Source of the DNA: Gyromitra esculenta
Lineage: Eukaryota; Ascomycota; Pezizomycetes; Pezizales; Discinaceae
Reading direction: 5' to 3'
Assembly: GCA_038503075.1 (NCBI GenBank)
Contig: JBCAML010000004.1
Coordinates: forward strand, 2,315,149-2,379,148
DNA length: 64,000 nucleotides
Within the stretch, counting starts at the first letter, position 1, and each line of letters opens with the position of its first letter. Below are positions 12,214 through 25,200 of the stretch, one piece after another. A program made the position numbers and the translations under genes. The notes under the pieces were generated by a model that saw only the letters and a program-made list of their open reading frames with translations, was not told where the DNA came from and made no database searches.

Positions 12214-12352
12214 GTCAGTAGTGCGCCCGTCTGTATACTTGTATATCCTTCTAGAACATCCCTGGCACCCGTAGACTCAGGCCTATATCTCCCACTGATT
12301 TCGGTCTCAGAAGCCACGCCTGAAGGTCTCAGTATTAGAAAGCTTCTCCAAC
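12214..12352. repeat. Dispersed degenerate repeat, copy 1
   Basis: About 138 bp aligns by eye, in the same orientation, with 35285-35422. Shared stretches include ACTCAGGCC and AGCTTCTCCAAC, with intervening changes. Read on the minus strand both copies give related peptides (WRSFL..PSG near the start; the second copy has in-frame stops), so the family may once have been coding. I do not recognise it. Confidence 0.6.
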
Positions 12353-12490
12353 GGGGTTGCACACAGGCGGGGTTTTTGATCCTGCTAGGGGGAAGTATGG
12401 ACCAGCTCTATGGTGCTTCGTTATGCTCGCTCTCATCCCTGCGACATGCTGCTACCCTTAATCCTGTGTCTAGTCCCATACTAGCAGCTT

Positions 12491-12602
12491 GCTGAAACCG
12501 TAGGGCAGTAGTTAAAGCAGCAGGAGATGGGAACGAACCTATGTCCCTGCAATACGTAGCCGGCTGCAATCGTAGGAGCTGCAGCTAGTAGGAGATGGAA
12601 CG
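12491..12602. repeat. Imperfect tandem duplication of ~42 bp
   Basis: Two related blocks at 12491-12535 and 12562-12602 share the pattern GCTG.AA.CGTAGG, then GCAGC, then AGGAGATGG.AC. The GGGAACGAACC string inside looks like a tRNA T-arm, but no cloverleaf can be drawn. Confidence 0.5.
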
Positions 12603-14542
12603 GAGGATGTTGATACGTTCACGCTGGAGAATCTCGCTGTAAATTAGTCCTTTACCCCTCCATCCCTTTCTCCCTCTTCCCTCCCTCTCTCCATCTTTAA
12701 CTCTTTCGGTCTTTCGCTCTGCATGGGGCGTGTGTATAGTCTCGTCGCTAGGCCTAAAGCTACGTCTGGTGTCGAGACTACATGACATAACCCTCCCTCC
12801 CTCCCTCCCCACTTTCCGGCACCTATTCACTACGTTCTGGGTGCGGGAGGCTGCGAGGGCGTTGTGTTCTGTCTTCGGCTCGCTATTCTCTGTTTAACTG
12901 TCTGTTTGAGCTTACCGGGTTCGTTTTCCTAACGGCACGTACGGTTTGACAGTCTCGTTCCTAACCTTATACTAATAACCTGCTACTATGGCGCATAATA
13001 GCAGGGGATGTGGATCCCCGGTTGTGCTGGTTTTCGTCATGTTTAGCTATATGCATTGTTTTATGGGGTGTGGTATCCTCTAATTCTTCGCTTTCGATAA
13101 CATGGATGGGGTTACTGAAGTCTTGAGGATGGTGTTTTACGGGACGGCGTGGAGGCTTGAGGTTACGGCTTGCTGGTGGGGCCCGGTATCCTAGGGTTTC
13201 GATCGTATGGCCTATTTTAAGATAGTTGTGTTGGTGTTGGGCTTTTTAGAACGTTGGCTCTAAGGTGATTCCGGTGTCAGGCTCGGGGCAACTTGACCTT
13301 AATCCTTGGCGCGTAGTGTAGGAACTCGGGTGGATTGAGGATTTCTTACGTGCTGATACTGTATCGTAGGTGAGTTTCCTAAGATGTCTCTGAAATTGAT
13401 TAGATTATAAGGAGTTGATGGTGCTGGCGCTTCATGAAGGGAGCTGAACTTCGCCATAAACTGGATGATGAAGCAACATGTCAGCCGCTGGTTTATCGTC
13501 CACATTACAGCGATTTTCATCCCTTCAGCCTGTTACTTTCGCCCCACGTTCTACGTGGGATATTTCTGGTTTGAGCCTCTTTGAGTTTTTGGTTCAAACC
13601 AACAACCTAGAGAATGGTATGCTTGTCTCGATCTGCCCGGCAATTTTGGCAATATGTCATCTAAAGGCATAGATTACCCAACTGTGAAAATTTATTAAGG
13701 GTCCAAGCTCTGATATAATGATTTTGGTCCTTCAGCAGATGGTTTAGCTTGTCAGTACTGTTAGTGGGTGACCAAAATACTACTGCTCTTTACCATGTTA
13801 GGGTATTTATACTTTCTGTACCTCTAATATTTGCAAGCTGCTTTGAGCTTCCCGTCTTTCTCTAGCTAATTTGAAGCATACATGTAGTTCTAACAGTTTC
13901 CTACAAAGCTGATGCGCAAGTCCCTATTAGACCACACAAATTCTTCAAGTAGAATTTGACTGCGGTTGGTTGGGGCTGGTGGGATAGGTGAACCGGCGTT
14001 TAGGGTGATCCTGATGCGGATGGTAAAATAATTGTGGGGGTGAGGTGATGGTCGTTGATGAATGATAGAGGACTATTGTGCTTCAGGTTTAAAGTGTAGT
14101 AGTATTGGGTTCGATATACGCCTCATCTTCTCTTATTCATCTCTCCCTGCTCTCTTTTTTTTTAGATATATGTAGTCCAATCTCCATATCAGAGATTACA
14201 CGTATTTACTAGACAGTCTTTTAGTTGACCTTTAGGTTGAGATGTAGTTTCTGGAATCTTGTCAGGAGGATGTAGCGATGATATTCAGACTGCCTCGTTC
14301 CCAGACACTGTAAATTACTGCATAGCAACAAAGGTCATGGAATTCACCAACCAACGAACGCTCTTGGAACTTCTATACATTCCCACCAGGCATTACAGCT
14401 ACCCATATACTACGCCCTTAAATTTCATGCCATAGTGATATCCTAAGGTGTTAACACAGCAATCACGTGTCTCCGTCCTTGGCACACGTCGGCGACCTCC
14501 ATCCACAACAACGACTAACACTATGGAGTTAACTGATAAACC

Positions 14543-16822
14543 ATGCTGCCAGTGATAAGGGCCCAATTTCGTTCTTCCTTCCCGTCTTGTAAAAGTTTCC
14601 GTATACCCGCATCTAGCCGATTTATAGCGGGCAGAGCATTCGCTCAATTCCACGTTTCACGCTCCAATCCCGCCATAGCTGCACCCCACCTTCAGCCTCT
14701 ACCCCGCCTTCTACCCTCTTCCCGCTCGTATTTTTCAACATTAACGCTTCTGAAAATGGCGCCTCTCAAAGATCCTAACACACTTTCGAACCACTTGGTG
14801 TTCAGGACTACGCACACTGATATCTCGCTGGAATTGTCGTTTGCGACTTCATCATTGTCGGGCGATGTCACGTTGACGCTGAAGGCTCTAGAAGATACGT
14901 TAGAAGATGTTGTGCTGGATACGAGTTATTTGGATGTGGAGAAGGTGACTGTGGATGGAGAGGAGGTGAAATTTAGTGTAGCGGACAGGACGGAGCCTTT
15001 TGGATCTGCTTTGACGATTGGGACTGGGAAGGAAGTGAAGCAAGGAGAGGAACTGAAAATTAAGGTATATTCATTAATTAAACCAGTTCTTCTTTTAATT
15101 CAGTTATTTTTTCTGTACTGCTTGCGATGTGGGTTTATTGGTGTTGATGGGCGGGCGATAGATCAGCTACAGCACTACCGAGAAGTGCACTGCTCTTCAG
15201 TGGATGACACCCGAGCAAACCTCCAACAAGAAGCACCCTTACATGTGTAAAATCGTCCTTTCTCTCTGCCATCCCCTCCCACTAACATCAACCGCTAGTC
15301 TCTCAATGCCAGGCAATCCACGCCCGCTCTCTCTATCCTTGCCAGGACACCCCAGCCGTCAAATCCCCTTTCGACATCAAAATTCGCTCTCCTCTTCCAG
15401 TCCTAACATCTGGTCTCCCCACCGGCTCCCACGACTATGTTGCCGGAAAATCCAAAGATGAGCCCGGAACCCTCCTCTACACTTCCCACCAATCTATCCC
15501 AATCCCATCCTACCTCTTTGCTATTGCGTCAGGCGATATTGCATCTGCCTCTATTGGCCCTCGGTCTTTAGTCTACACAGGACCCGAGGAGCTCATGGCA
15601 TGTAAAACAGAATTGGAGGGAAGTATGGAGAAGTTCATTGTGGCGGCGGAATCGCTGATTTACCCTTACCCGTGGACGACCTACAACGTGCTTATTCTCC
15701 CGCCGTCGTTCCCGTACGGTGGGATGGAGAATCCCACTCATACATTTGCCACACCGACTATTATCTCTGGCGATAAGTCTAACATTGACGTGATTGCACA
15801 CGAGTTATCGCATTCGTGGTCAGGGAACTTGGTCTCGAATTCGTCGTGGGAACATTTTTGGCTGAACGAGGGTTGGACGACGTATCTGGAGCGCCGTATT
15901 GCGGCAATTACTCACGGGGAGCCAGAGTTCCATTTCTCGAGCATTATCGGATGGAAGGCGATGAAGGAGAGCGTGGAATTGTATGGCGAGGATCATGAGT
16001 TTACGAAATTGGTGGTAGAATTAGAGGGTAAGGATCCGGATGATGCGTTCAGTAGCGTCCCGTATGAGAAGGGGTTCAACTTTTTATACTTCTTGGATCG
16101 GGTTGTTGGCAGGGAGAAGTGGGATAAATTTATTCCTCATGTATAGTTCCCCAGATGGGTATTTAAGGGTTTGGATATTGGCTAATCTACGGGACCTAAA
16201 GTACTTTACAAAATATCGTCAAAAATCGCTATCGTCGGATGATTTCAAATTTACCTTACTTTCCTTCTTCGAATCCGATGCGGCTGCCTCCGCAGCACTG
16301 AAGAAAGAGGTTGATTGGGATCATTGGTACTACGCGCCAGGCCTTCCACCAAAGCCTAACTTCGATACCTCCCTTGCGGATGTTTGCTATGCCCTCGCAG
16401 ACAAGTGGAAAGCCCTGAATACGACAAGCTCCAAATCGGCAGACTTCACTCCAAGCCCAAGCGATATTGAATCCTGGACTTCCGGACAAATTGTTGTGTT
16501 CCTCCAAACAATCACGGACTTTGAGACACCACTGAAAGTGGAGTTCGTCGAGATTATGAAGGACCGCTATGGGTTCTTAAACAGTAAGAACGCAGAAGTT
16601 TTAAGTCGCTTTTTGACGGTTGGGTTGAAGGCAAAGGATAAGTCGACTTACCCGATTACTGTTGAGGCACTGAGTGGCTGGGGAAGGATGAAATTTGTTA
16701 GGCCACTTTATAGGCTATTGAATGACTGTGATAGGGAATTGGCGCTTGAGACGTTTAAGAAGAACCAGAACTTCTACCACCCGATTTGTAGGGATATTGT
16801 TAAGAAGGATCTCAACATCTGA
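14543..16822 (+). CDS. LTA4H: Leukotriene A4 hydrolase-type M1 aminopeptidase
   Basis: Zinc metallopeptidase that trims N-terminal residues from peptides and, in this subfamily, also has epoxide hydrolase activity; yeast homologue Lap2 (family knowledge). Exons: 14543-15064, 15162-15246, 15299-16140, 16202-16822; introns of 97, 52 and 61 bp; 689 residues from the first ATG, or 618 from the ATG at 14756, which starts [13 protein letters not shown] as cytosolic homologues do. Seen: [20 protein letters not shown], the substrate-binding YGGMEN, the zinc site HELSHSW followed by [11 protein letters not shown] (HExxH-18-E), the catalytic-side Tyr in PYEKGFNFL, and the C-terminal helical domain to DIVKKDLNI. 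The 71 residues before the second ATG have many Arg and Ser and no Asp or Glu, like a mitochondrial presequence. Confidence 0.95.
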
Positions 16823-17109
16823 AAAATCTCCTGGAGATGTAGGAAATAGTCTTGTAGGCAATAGCTAGCGCCCGAATACCAGAAGGACCTGATAGTTCAT
16901 CGAAGATCACTCGCGTCTTGTGAAACAGTCGCGGGAACCCTTTCCCTAAGTGTGATGTAGGTGTACCTGCCAAGACCTTACCCGCGACGGCGCTTGCCCG
17001 GAGAAATCACAACAACAATTCGCGTCGTCGAGGTTTGGCCATAGGATTCGCTGTTCAATTACTCGACTGCAGGACCGACGAATCCTTACACTTGCAAAAT
17101 TAAGCTTAA

Positions 17110-18366
17110 ATGGCTGGCTCCACATTCGCGTCGTCTTCCGCTCCAGTGGCCCCATTGGAGGGAGACCTTAATACTGACACAATGGAGGGTGTTGAGGCTG
17201 GCGGCGATCTCACGAGCGATCTATTCGGCGACGATCCAGTAGAAGCAGATGCAGACGGGGACGCAGAAGAGGTAGAGAAGGAAAGGGAGCAGAAAAGAGA
17301 AGAGGACGAAGACGAAGAAGGGGGTAGAGAGAACGGGGAGGGCAGCACGGCGTTGACTGTTATCGATGTTGATGCGATTGTGCCCGTGAGGAAACTAACC
17401 TTCGTCGAGTAAGTTCTTCACCTACAACCTCATTCTTTGTTCTCTCCTCCCTCTTCCAACTCTTTTTTTGGCCGGACCTGTGTTTGCGGGGGCTACAATA
17501 TTGGAGAACTCCATAACTGATACGATGACTTCGCATCACATCAGCTACCTCTCATCTCCAATCGTAACTATCAACGTTGGCTCGGCCGTCCTCACAGCCC
17601 ATCTAGCCCTCCTACAACGCTCCCCGTACTTCACCTTCCCAGATCCCTCCTTCACCCCGCTCACTGTCGACGGCCTATTCGATGAAAATCTTGATGCAGT
17701 TGGCTGCTTCCTGCAGTATTTGTATACCAACGAATACACACCCCGGCTCATCAGCAGCACCACACACGCAAACGAGCTAGTCCTTGAGTCGATCGGAGAG
17801 AACGAGATCGATGAGGACGGGAACCACCTGCTAAAGCATGCAAGGGTGTATACGTTGGCAGAGAAGCTGGGAATGGAGGAGCTAAAAACCCTTGCCCATA
17901 GCAAGATCCATAGAATTAATTCTACGGCAAAGGGCGAACTTGAGTATGCTAGGTTTGTCTATGCGAATACGCCGAAAGAGGATAAGACTATTAGGAGTCC
18001 TATTGCGTCGTTCTGGGCTCATAGAAGTATGGTTTCCCCCCCCTCCCTCCTTCCCTCCCTTAACATATTTTATTTTATTACTATCGTTTGTTTTTTCGGG
18101 CTGTGGCTGATATATATCATACAGGTCATATTCTACGCCACGAGGCTGAAAGCGAGTTTATGTCTATGATCCTCGAGTTCCCGCAATTTGCATATGATAT
18201 TCTATCTATGGTGCTTGATCAGAAGGAGAAAGGGAGGGAGCGGCCTGGTCGCGGCGAACGCGAGGATCGGGAATTGACTGCCACTGACATGCCTCCACCA
18301 AGCACTGCGGAGAAGGCAGGGAGAGGGAGCTCAAGGAAGAGGCCAAGGACTAGCACTCTCAATTGA
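17110..18366 (+). CDS. BTB/POZ domain protein
   Basis: Exons: 17110-17408, 17545-18026, 18125-18366; introns of 136 and 98 bp; 340 residues. The N-terminal ~95 residues are acidic and disordered. The BTB fold follows at about residues 100-230: DYLSSPIVTINVGSAVLTAH, LLQRSPYF, a cysteine-containing FLQYLYTNEYTP strand-helix, then AEKLGMEELKTLAHSKI, which is the usual end of a fungal BTB domain. The C-terminus is basic and serine-rich (RGSSRKRPRTSTLN), possibly nuclear. Fungal proteins of this type are poorly characterised; BTB domains mediate dimerisation or cullin-3 binding in better-known cases. The domain is clear, the role unknown. Confidence 0.85.
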
Positions 18367-18898
18367 CTAGCCGGCGCTGTCGCGAGAGCGGGGGAGATGC
18401 AGGGAAGGTGATATTTATGCCTTTAAAGCTAGTGGTGTGTGTATGTGTGGTGAAGTTGGGAAACTACGGGAAGATAGTAAAATGCCATGTATCGATAGGC
18501 GTGGGGAACACTCTGGTCTTTGTTCTATTTTTACTATTTTATTTTTTTCTAGTCTGACGGTTCAGTAGTATGGATATTACCGTCTTGGTTTGGCTTTTTT
18601 TCCCCTTTCCTCTTGGATATTTTAACGAGGTATTTGCGTTCGCTCTTTGGCTTGGGGGGGGGTTTATACTTGCACTGGGACTAAAAGTAGGTAGGGGTGT
18701 ACGGTTACTGCGGTATTGTGTTGGGGAACTTTCATCAAATAGTTGAATTTTGAGTATCTTTTATTTCTTTGACACAAAAATATTGCAGCGTTTCGAAAGT
18801 ATTTACTTACAAATGCCATATATACGATCTGGTATCTATTTACATCCCTTCGGGCGACAATACCTTCAGGAAGTGGTAGGGGGAAGTGTTCCATCAAT
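18367..18898. other. Convergent intergenic region
   Basis: 532 bp between the convergent BTB and phosphatase-like genes. It is T-rich with a G8 run near 18655. No gene or repeat seen. Confidence 0.6.
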
Positions 18899-20303
18899 CT
18901 ATGAATACGGCCAAACACCCATCCCATCCCGATACAGCCCACTCACCTTGATCGCTGGATATCCCGGGCAAACACTCACCTCGCGAGCCGGTGGCTCCGG
19001 ATCTTTATTCTCCTTCCAGGGTGTATTCGGCTGCCACCAGATACGTCCATCTTTCTCCCTCTCCACATCCCTTTCCACCTTCACCACAATCGGGATCATC
19101 CCCGCCGTCTGGAGGTTATACGGTCGATGACCCAGCGCCACCAAAGTCGAATTGATAACGCCACTATGCGAAGTCATGGAGATGTACGTATTCCGATCAT
19201 TCAGCATGATCTGGTCCATCACGTGTTTGATCCTCGCATTCCGTCCCTGCAGCGATTCGCGATGGTAATTCCACAGCGGATCCAGCTCCGGGAACACGTG
19301 TAGGGGGAAATCCACAGCAGGATACCTCTTCCTAAGTTCGGAAGCGGGCGAACGGTGGTCCCCGTAATGCAGCGATAGCGTCTCGCGGAGCAGCTCGTTG
19401 ACGAGCGGACGAGGCGGGTTCAGCTGGATTGTTTCCCAGGTCTCGACCAGCGTCGAGAGCGAGCGCGAGAGCGGCGATACGTGGTGCGATTCCGGTGTTG
19501 GGATTCCGGCGGCGATTTCGCGCCGCCAGGCGTCGCGCGTGCGGTGCACTTCGGAAATTCCCTGCGGTGTTAGGCGTGCGTCGGGGCCCCAGCGGTAGGT
19601 CGAGTTGTGGCCTTGCATCGCCCAGTAACACTGTTTCCAGGGAGGCAAAGGGAGGTTAGTATGCATATGCGGTTGGAGGGAAGGGAGTGTACGGACATCC
19701 CAGGCTTCGGATCCAAAGTGTTTTTCTGGGGAGACGTTAGTTATCTCGGATTGATATTACTGGGGCTTGGGAGGGAGATAGTAACCAGCGACGTTGTGCT
19801 GTCCTTGTCCATGTCTGGCCAGATACAGCACCTTGAATGCAACGTCCCTTGGGGCGTAGTGGTTTAGGAGCGCGATCTTCTCGGCAAATTGTGTCCAGCG
19901 GTCATTACCCGTGAGCACGAGACCAAAGGAGTCGTTGAGCTTTTCAAAAAGTGGCAATTAGATCATTTCCTCTTCACTCACATTCGGGTGGCTGAGGGGG
20001 GAGAGAGGGGAAGTTTCTTTGAAAAAAAGAAACCCCTGTCTCCCAAGAGAGAAAGATAAGGATATTTACAGGGTCATATGTGCGGTCATTCGTCCGCTCG
20101 TCACTTTGCTTGAAGAAGCCGTCGAGAACGGTGTACTTGAGCACCGGAAAACGCTCTGACTGGTGCGCTGCCGTAGGATACTGCGTCACCCCTTCAATCC
20201 ATACTGCGGCCGGAGTGAAAACTCCCTTCTGCGAAGCTGCAAAGAATATAAATGTGGAAAAAACAGCAACCACCACGGCCAGCGAGCGTGAGAAAAACAT
20301 CAT
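18899..20303 (-). CDS. Secreted histidine phosphatase (phosphoglycerate-mutase-like, Pmu1 type)
   Basis: Minus-strand exons: 20303-20070, 19939-19786, 19725-19697, 19630-18899; introns of 130, 60 and 66 bp; 382 residues. The first ~25 residues (MMFFSRSLAVVVAVFSTFIF, then FAASQ) form a signal peptide, so the product is probably secreted or vacuolar. Catalytic signature: LARHGQGQHN (RHG motif) at the end of exon 2; SPLSRSLSTL and LRETLSLHYGDHR in the middle; the second histidine in MTSHSGVIN. These are the residues of the histidine phosphatase superfamily, branch Pmu1/cofactor-dependent-mutase-like. Exon 3 is only 29 bp (EKHFGSEAWD region); it is supported by the family pattern, frame closure and a TACTAAC branch point before the last acceptor. 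The donor of intron 3 (GTCCGT) is non-consensus. The substrate is unknown. Confidence 0.85.
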
Positions 20304-22212
20304 TTGTAAAAGGAGAGAAAAAAAACTGTACTTGCAAAACCAGTTGCAAGAGATTTAACTCAGAACCGAGCAAAGGAGGTCAGAATGAAGTTGTTTCCTC
20401 AAGTGTGGGGAGGGGGGGTGATTTTCTAGGCTTTTGTTTCATTTTTTTATGTCACGATTAGGATCCTGACGTGGAGTGGTGTGGGTGGCTAGATTGGTCA
20501 TCGGAGGGTATTCGAATAGAAGGTCCTTGGAATCATGTCTCATGGGATGGAGGAGCTACCATCGGAATTCATAGACTCGAACGTTCGATGGTTCCAGAGA
20601 CTACAGAAATAACGTATCAGACTGATGTTCCGAGATGAGGACAACTGTTGTTTGGTGAGCAGTCGCAGCCAATCACAGGGCTGCGCACGAGTTTGTCATC
20701 CGAGTGATCCTCCGTGACTCTCGCCAAGCCTATTAGAGAGCCCCCCCCAGACGAGGTAGTTTTTTTTTCTTGCTTTTGAGAATTAAGAAGCACACACCTG
20801 TCTGTATCGAACGCCTCCATTTGTCCCGCATTTCTGCTCACGGAACTAATTCATAAGCCAGCCTAAACAACCTCTGTTTAGTCAGTAATTAATTACCAGC
20901 CAGCCAGCCAACCATCTACTTTAAGCATATTGCTCTAGGTGGATACGAGCCACGCCTCCTCCGCCGAGAAGCCCAGACAGAAATTACCTCAAAAATAGGT
21001 ACATCCGCTCCGTCAATATTAGAAATCTATCTTTGGGCGGACTATCGCATCTCGCGTAAAGTATCGTCGTGACTATCTAGTCTAAGAAAAAAGCAAACAG
21101 AGTAAGCGGCTCCTCGGTTAGGTTCATGGTTGATCTGGTCTGCACCTCATGCGATCATGCTGAGGCCAACTTCAACTTCACCCCCCCAGCCAAAACCTAC
21201 GGTTCAGAAACTACATGTAGTTATATCACTTTTTGCTATATCGCCATGCCATAAAAAACCAAAGTAGTTCCCCCATGTAATTTATTTTTTCGCTTCGTTT
21301 TGCCAACTTTGATTTTTAAGACGACAGAAATAGCAACAAATCATGATTTCTAGGATTGGTGTCGGAACCTGGAAAAGCACAGGCTTTTCTACGCGAACCG
21401 AATAGTGTTCTATAAATCTGTAAATACATGTACTATACCGGGCGCTATGGACGGGGTAACTTGGTTTACGGCCAATCTTTTTTCCATACGATGGGTGCTA
21501 ATATCAGCAATATGGGACGTGAAAGAGTCTCGTACCTAGCCCTATCCCTACACCCTTAGCAATAAGGGTGTGGTGTTGCACACGTCAATGATAACCTTTC
21601 ATGCTGGCTCACGGTAACAGCGTTTGACTAATAGTAGGACGACTATCGTTGAACGCTGATCAACTGTGATCAGAACAGTATCTCTAATATTCGAGACAAG
21701 GTATTTACATGATGGGTCTCATTTGTAATCGCCGTCGACCCAATCCACCTTCAATCCCTAGCGTTGTGGTCTAGGACAAAAGAAAAGTAATAAATACAAC
21801 GAATTGTGGAGAACAGAAAAAACTTAATCGAAAAATAGCGCAGCGTATATGCTGCCACCAAATAAAAGAAAAGAAGCTATAAGTAAATACACCTTTGGAT
21901 ATATTATTGATACTCCAAATCACATAGACGCCAAACAAAGGAGAGTCCCCATTTCCTAGAGATCCATATACAAAAATAGAAAAAGTTAAATTAAAAGCAA
22001 ACGTGATCGAAAATCACCAACTCATAAACTCCGTTGACAAATGTTTCTTGACCAAGAAAAAAAACCCCCCAAATGTGAAATAGCAACGCTATTACAACCT
22101 GTCGGGCCACCTCCAAAGGACTCGCTCGACCTCGGGTAACTTCTAGAGAAAATATAGAAATAGGATTTTCATATTCGAACTTGTATTAATAGAATACTCT
22201 CTATTCTTGGTA
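20304..22212. other. Intergenic region between phosphatase-like gene and histidine kinase 3' end
   Basis: 1.9 kb without a supported gene. TACATGTA palindromes lie at 21212 and 21425, and a perfect 9-bp hairpin with GCAA loop at 21550-21571. 21780-22100 is A-rich on the plus strand, in keeping with the 3' end of the minus-strand kinase. Confidence 0.6.
21550..21571. other. Short perfect hairpin with GNRA-type loop
   Basis: ACACCCTTA / GCAA / TAAGGGTGT: nine base pairs and a four-base loop of the GNRA type, in non-coding sequence. It may be chance or part of an unannotated transcript. Confidence 0.5.
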
Positions 22213-25200
22213 CTAGCGAGGACTTTTCGCTAGCGGTGTTGTTGACATTAAAGCTGCTGCAAGGTCATTGGGTAGTATTGGTTTCGCGATATGGCTAACC
22301 ATTCCAGCTGCATGACATTTTTCCCTATCGCTCGCGGTGGCATTTGCTGTGAGGGCGATTACGACAGGCCGTTCGCTGTCTGTATATCTTCTCCGAAGCT
22401 CAAGACTTGTTTCGATCCCGTCTGCTCGTGGCATTTGGATGTCCATCAAAATCACCTATAAAAAAGAACTTCATATTAGCCAACCTATCACAAATCAGTT
22501 AAAGGGAACAGAGATATCGCATACATCAAACATCTTTCCCTCCTCAGCCGCTGCTTCACACATTTCTAACACCTCAATACCATCCTTTGCGTGTTTCGCC
22601 GAATACCCCATTCTCTTTAAGTGTTGAAGTGCAACTCTAGTGTTAACAGAATTATCCTCAGCAAGCAATATGTTTAACGGGTGCCGCCTGGCGAGCGACC
22701 TGAGCAGTTCCGACTCTTGGGTTCTTGTTGGAATACTGGCTTTTTTCCTGTTGGGGTCTGAGGCGTCATGAATGGCTTGAACATATCGAGTTCGTGGTGC
22801 TGGCCTTACGAAGGTCAGGGTGATGTTATAAGATGATGCGTTAGGAGGCAAGTTGACTCCAAAACGTGACATCATGATAACCTTTATGCTCGGATCAAAT
22901 TTATTGAACTGATCAACCAACAGACAGGTCTTGTCAACAGATAGATCAATGAGTGCAAACTCGAAATGTCCTTTGCCAGCTTTGTGGAGCATCGTAAGAG
23001 CTTGATCGGCAGTGTTCGAGCGGGCGACGGATAATCCTTCCACTTCAAGCTCGTCCGCAAGGATATTAGAAGAAAGGGAATGTTTATCTGCAATTATGGC
23101 CCGTTTTCCGATCAATCTTTTATCTGGCACCCATGCATTCTTTTCTGTAACATCTGCAATAATAGTCAGATGAAACGTGGACCCAAAGCCTTCTTGACTT
23201 TCAAACCTATAGAAATTTAGATCGAGTTAGCTTAACCGGTTTAGGACAGCTGCACAGGAGGCAGAGGTCGTACCAAATATCACCTCCCATCATTTCTGCA
23301 AGTTTTTTTGAGATAGCCAGACCGAGTCCTGTGCCGCCATATGTACGGCGTGTGGAAGTATCAACCTGCGAGAAAGCCCTGAACAAGCGATCAAACGCAC
23401 TTTCAGGTATACCAATTCCGGTATCCTGGACTGAAACCTGGATCCTCCATTTCTGTCTCTCTACCAGCTTCTCGGCCTCTGTGATGACTAAAATATGGCC
23501 TTCTTGTGTAAATTTCACAGCATTGCCGATTAGATTGATAACGCACTGTCGGAATCGAGTGAGATCCCCGTGGACCAGATCGATGTTTGAGCACTTGTTT
23601 CTGAACGCTAGTTCCAGGTCCTTTGTAGCAGCTGGCTCCGCAACGAGTTGCAAAGCGCTTTCAATACAATCACGAAGTGAGAATGGTGCTACTTGTAAGT
23701 CGATGGCCCCATGCTCGATCTTAGAAAAGTCCAGTATCCCATCGATAATCTGGAGTGTGAGAACAGCGGAGTTCCGAATTGTCTCTACATACTCTCGCTG
23801 CTGCTCCGACAAAGGCGTATCCAGCAAAAAAATAGAGCACGAAAGAAGCGCATTGAATGGGGTTCCTTCGAAGGGTTATGTTAGCGGCTACCTGTATAAA
23901 ATTCTATTTACTTTGAAGAATACTTACGGATTTCATGCGACATGTTTGCCAGAAAGCTAGACTTCTCGGCTGTAGCTTCCTCAGCTGCTTTCTTCGCTAA
24001 CTCCATCTGCCGATAAAGTCGTGCTTTATCTATGGTAACAGCAGCCTGTGTACAAAGGAGATTTAATAACTCTTGTCTTTGCCTGGTAAACGCATGATTA
24101 ACTAGTTTATTCTCCAAGTAGAGGACACCCATCGTCTTGAGTTGATTTTGTATAGGCATGCAGAGCACACTCTTGGCCGTTCTATTCGAGAAGTAGCTAT
24201 CCCTTCCATAGACTGAATCGAACTTCGGATCGTCGCTATCTTTCAAGATCTGTTCGCCCAAACTAGCAACAATGTTGACAATTGATACAGGGACCAAATC
24301 GGCTCTCATTTCCAGCGGCTCGTGTTCCAAAATTGATACTTGATCCAGCAAACCAACGGTCTCGACGTGAAGGTTCCCATCCTCTTTCAAAATCAAGACG
24401 CCATAGTCTGCCCCAGCAGTTTGCAGGACGCTATTCATGAGCTTAACAATAACCTCCTCGAGATGTATACCCTCCGAAATGACTAAGCTTGCTTTAAGGA
24501 CAGTTCGGAAGTCCAGTTCTGAGCCTAAGGACGAAGGGTCATTGTTTCTAGCGGAAGAAGTATGTGAAGCGGTATCTTCTTCATGTGGATCTGGCGCAAA
24601 GAAATCTCTTGACGAAGATAAAGAAGGTGATTGATGTTGTAGCGAGCCTGGGTCAAATCCATAGTCATGTGCATAAATCCGTGAAGATCTTGGACTGGGC
24701 CTAGGCGAGTTTATCGAATTATTTACCATGATCGATGACACAGAGTCGCTCTCTATCCGAGGCATCACCGGCCGATTATCTAAAGAGAGGTTCAAGATTA
24801 AGTTAATTTTCTACTGTAATGTATTACCTCCTGTTGAGGTAGACTTACCTGGTCCCTTGAAGACCAAGTCTTCTGCGAAAGTCTTTCGCAAGTCCATGGC
24901 CTTATTTGTCGCTCCCCAGGCTGTATACCCTTTAACGGCTTCTCTTAGATACGGCGCTGCCCGTCTCCTTGAGAAAGGCTTGAGCCATATACCACAGCGT
25001 TCACTGGCAAACGCAGCATCATGGACAAATCCGCTCTGGTTAGCGAGAGAGATCGCGTAATCATATTTGTCCAATATCTCCAGCTGTTTCCCAGCATCTG
25101 TGACTCTCATCATTTCTGCTTCTAGCATAACGTATTTATGCAGCCACGTTCCCTTCGCTGTCGTGCTCCATATTTGAAAATGCTTGATATTCCTTTCCAG

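Larger units (their letters stand above)
11795..14542. other. Long intergenic region
   Basis: No supported gene in 2.7 kb. It contains one copy of a dispersed repeat (12214-12352) and an imperfect tandem duplication (12491-12602). One TACATGTA lies at 13879. The open frames present are short, carry no recognisable family and have no fitting splice partners. Confidence 0.6.

Noticed and set aside
12480..12560. GGGAACGAACC string as a tRNA T-arm
   Set aside because: It sits in a tandem duplication and no cloverleaf forms.
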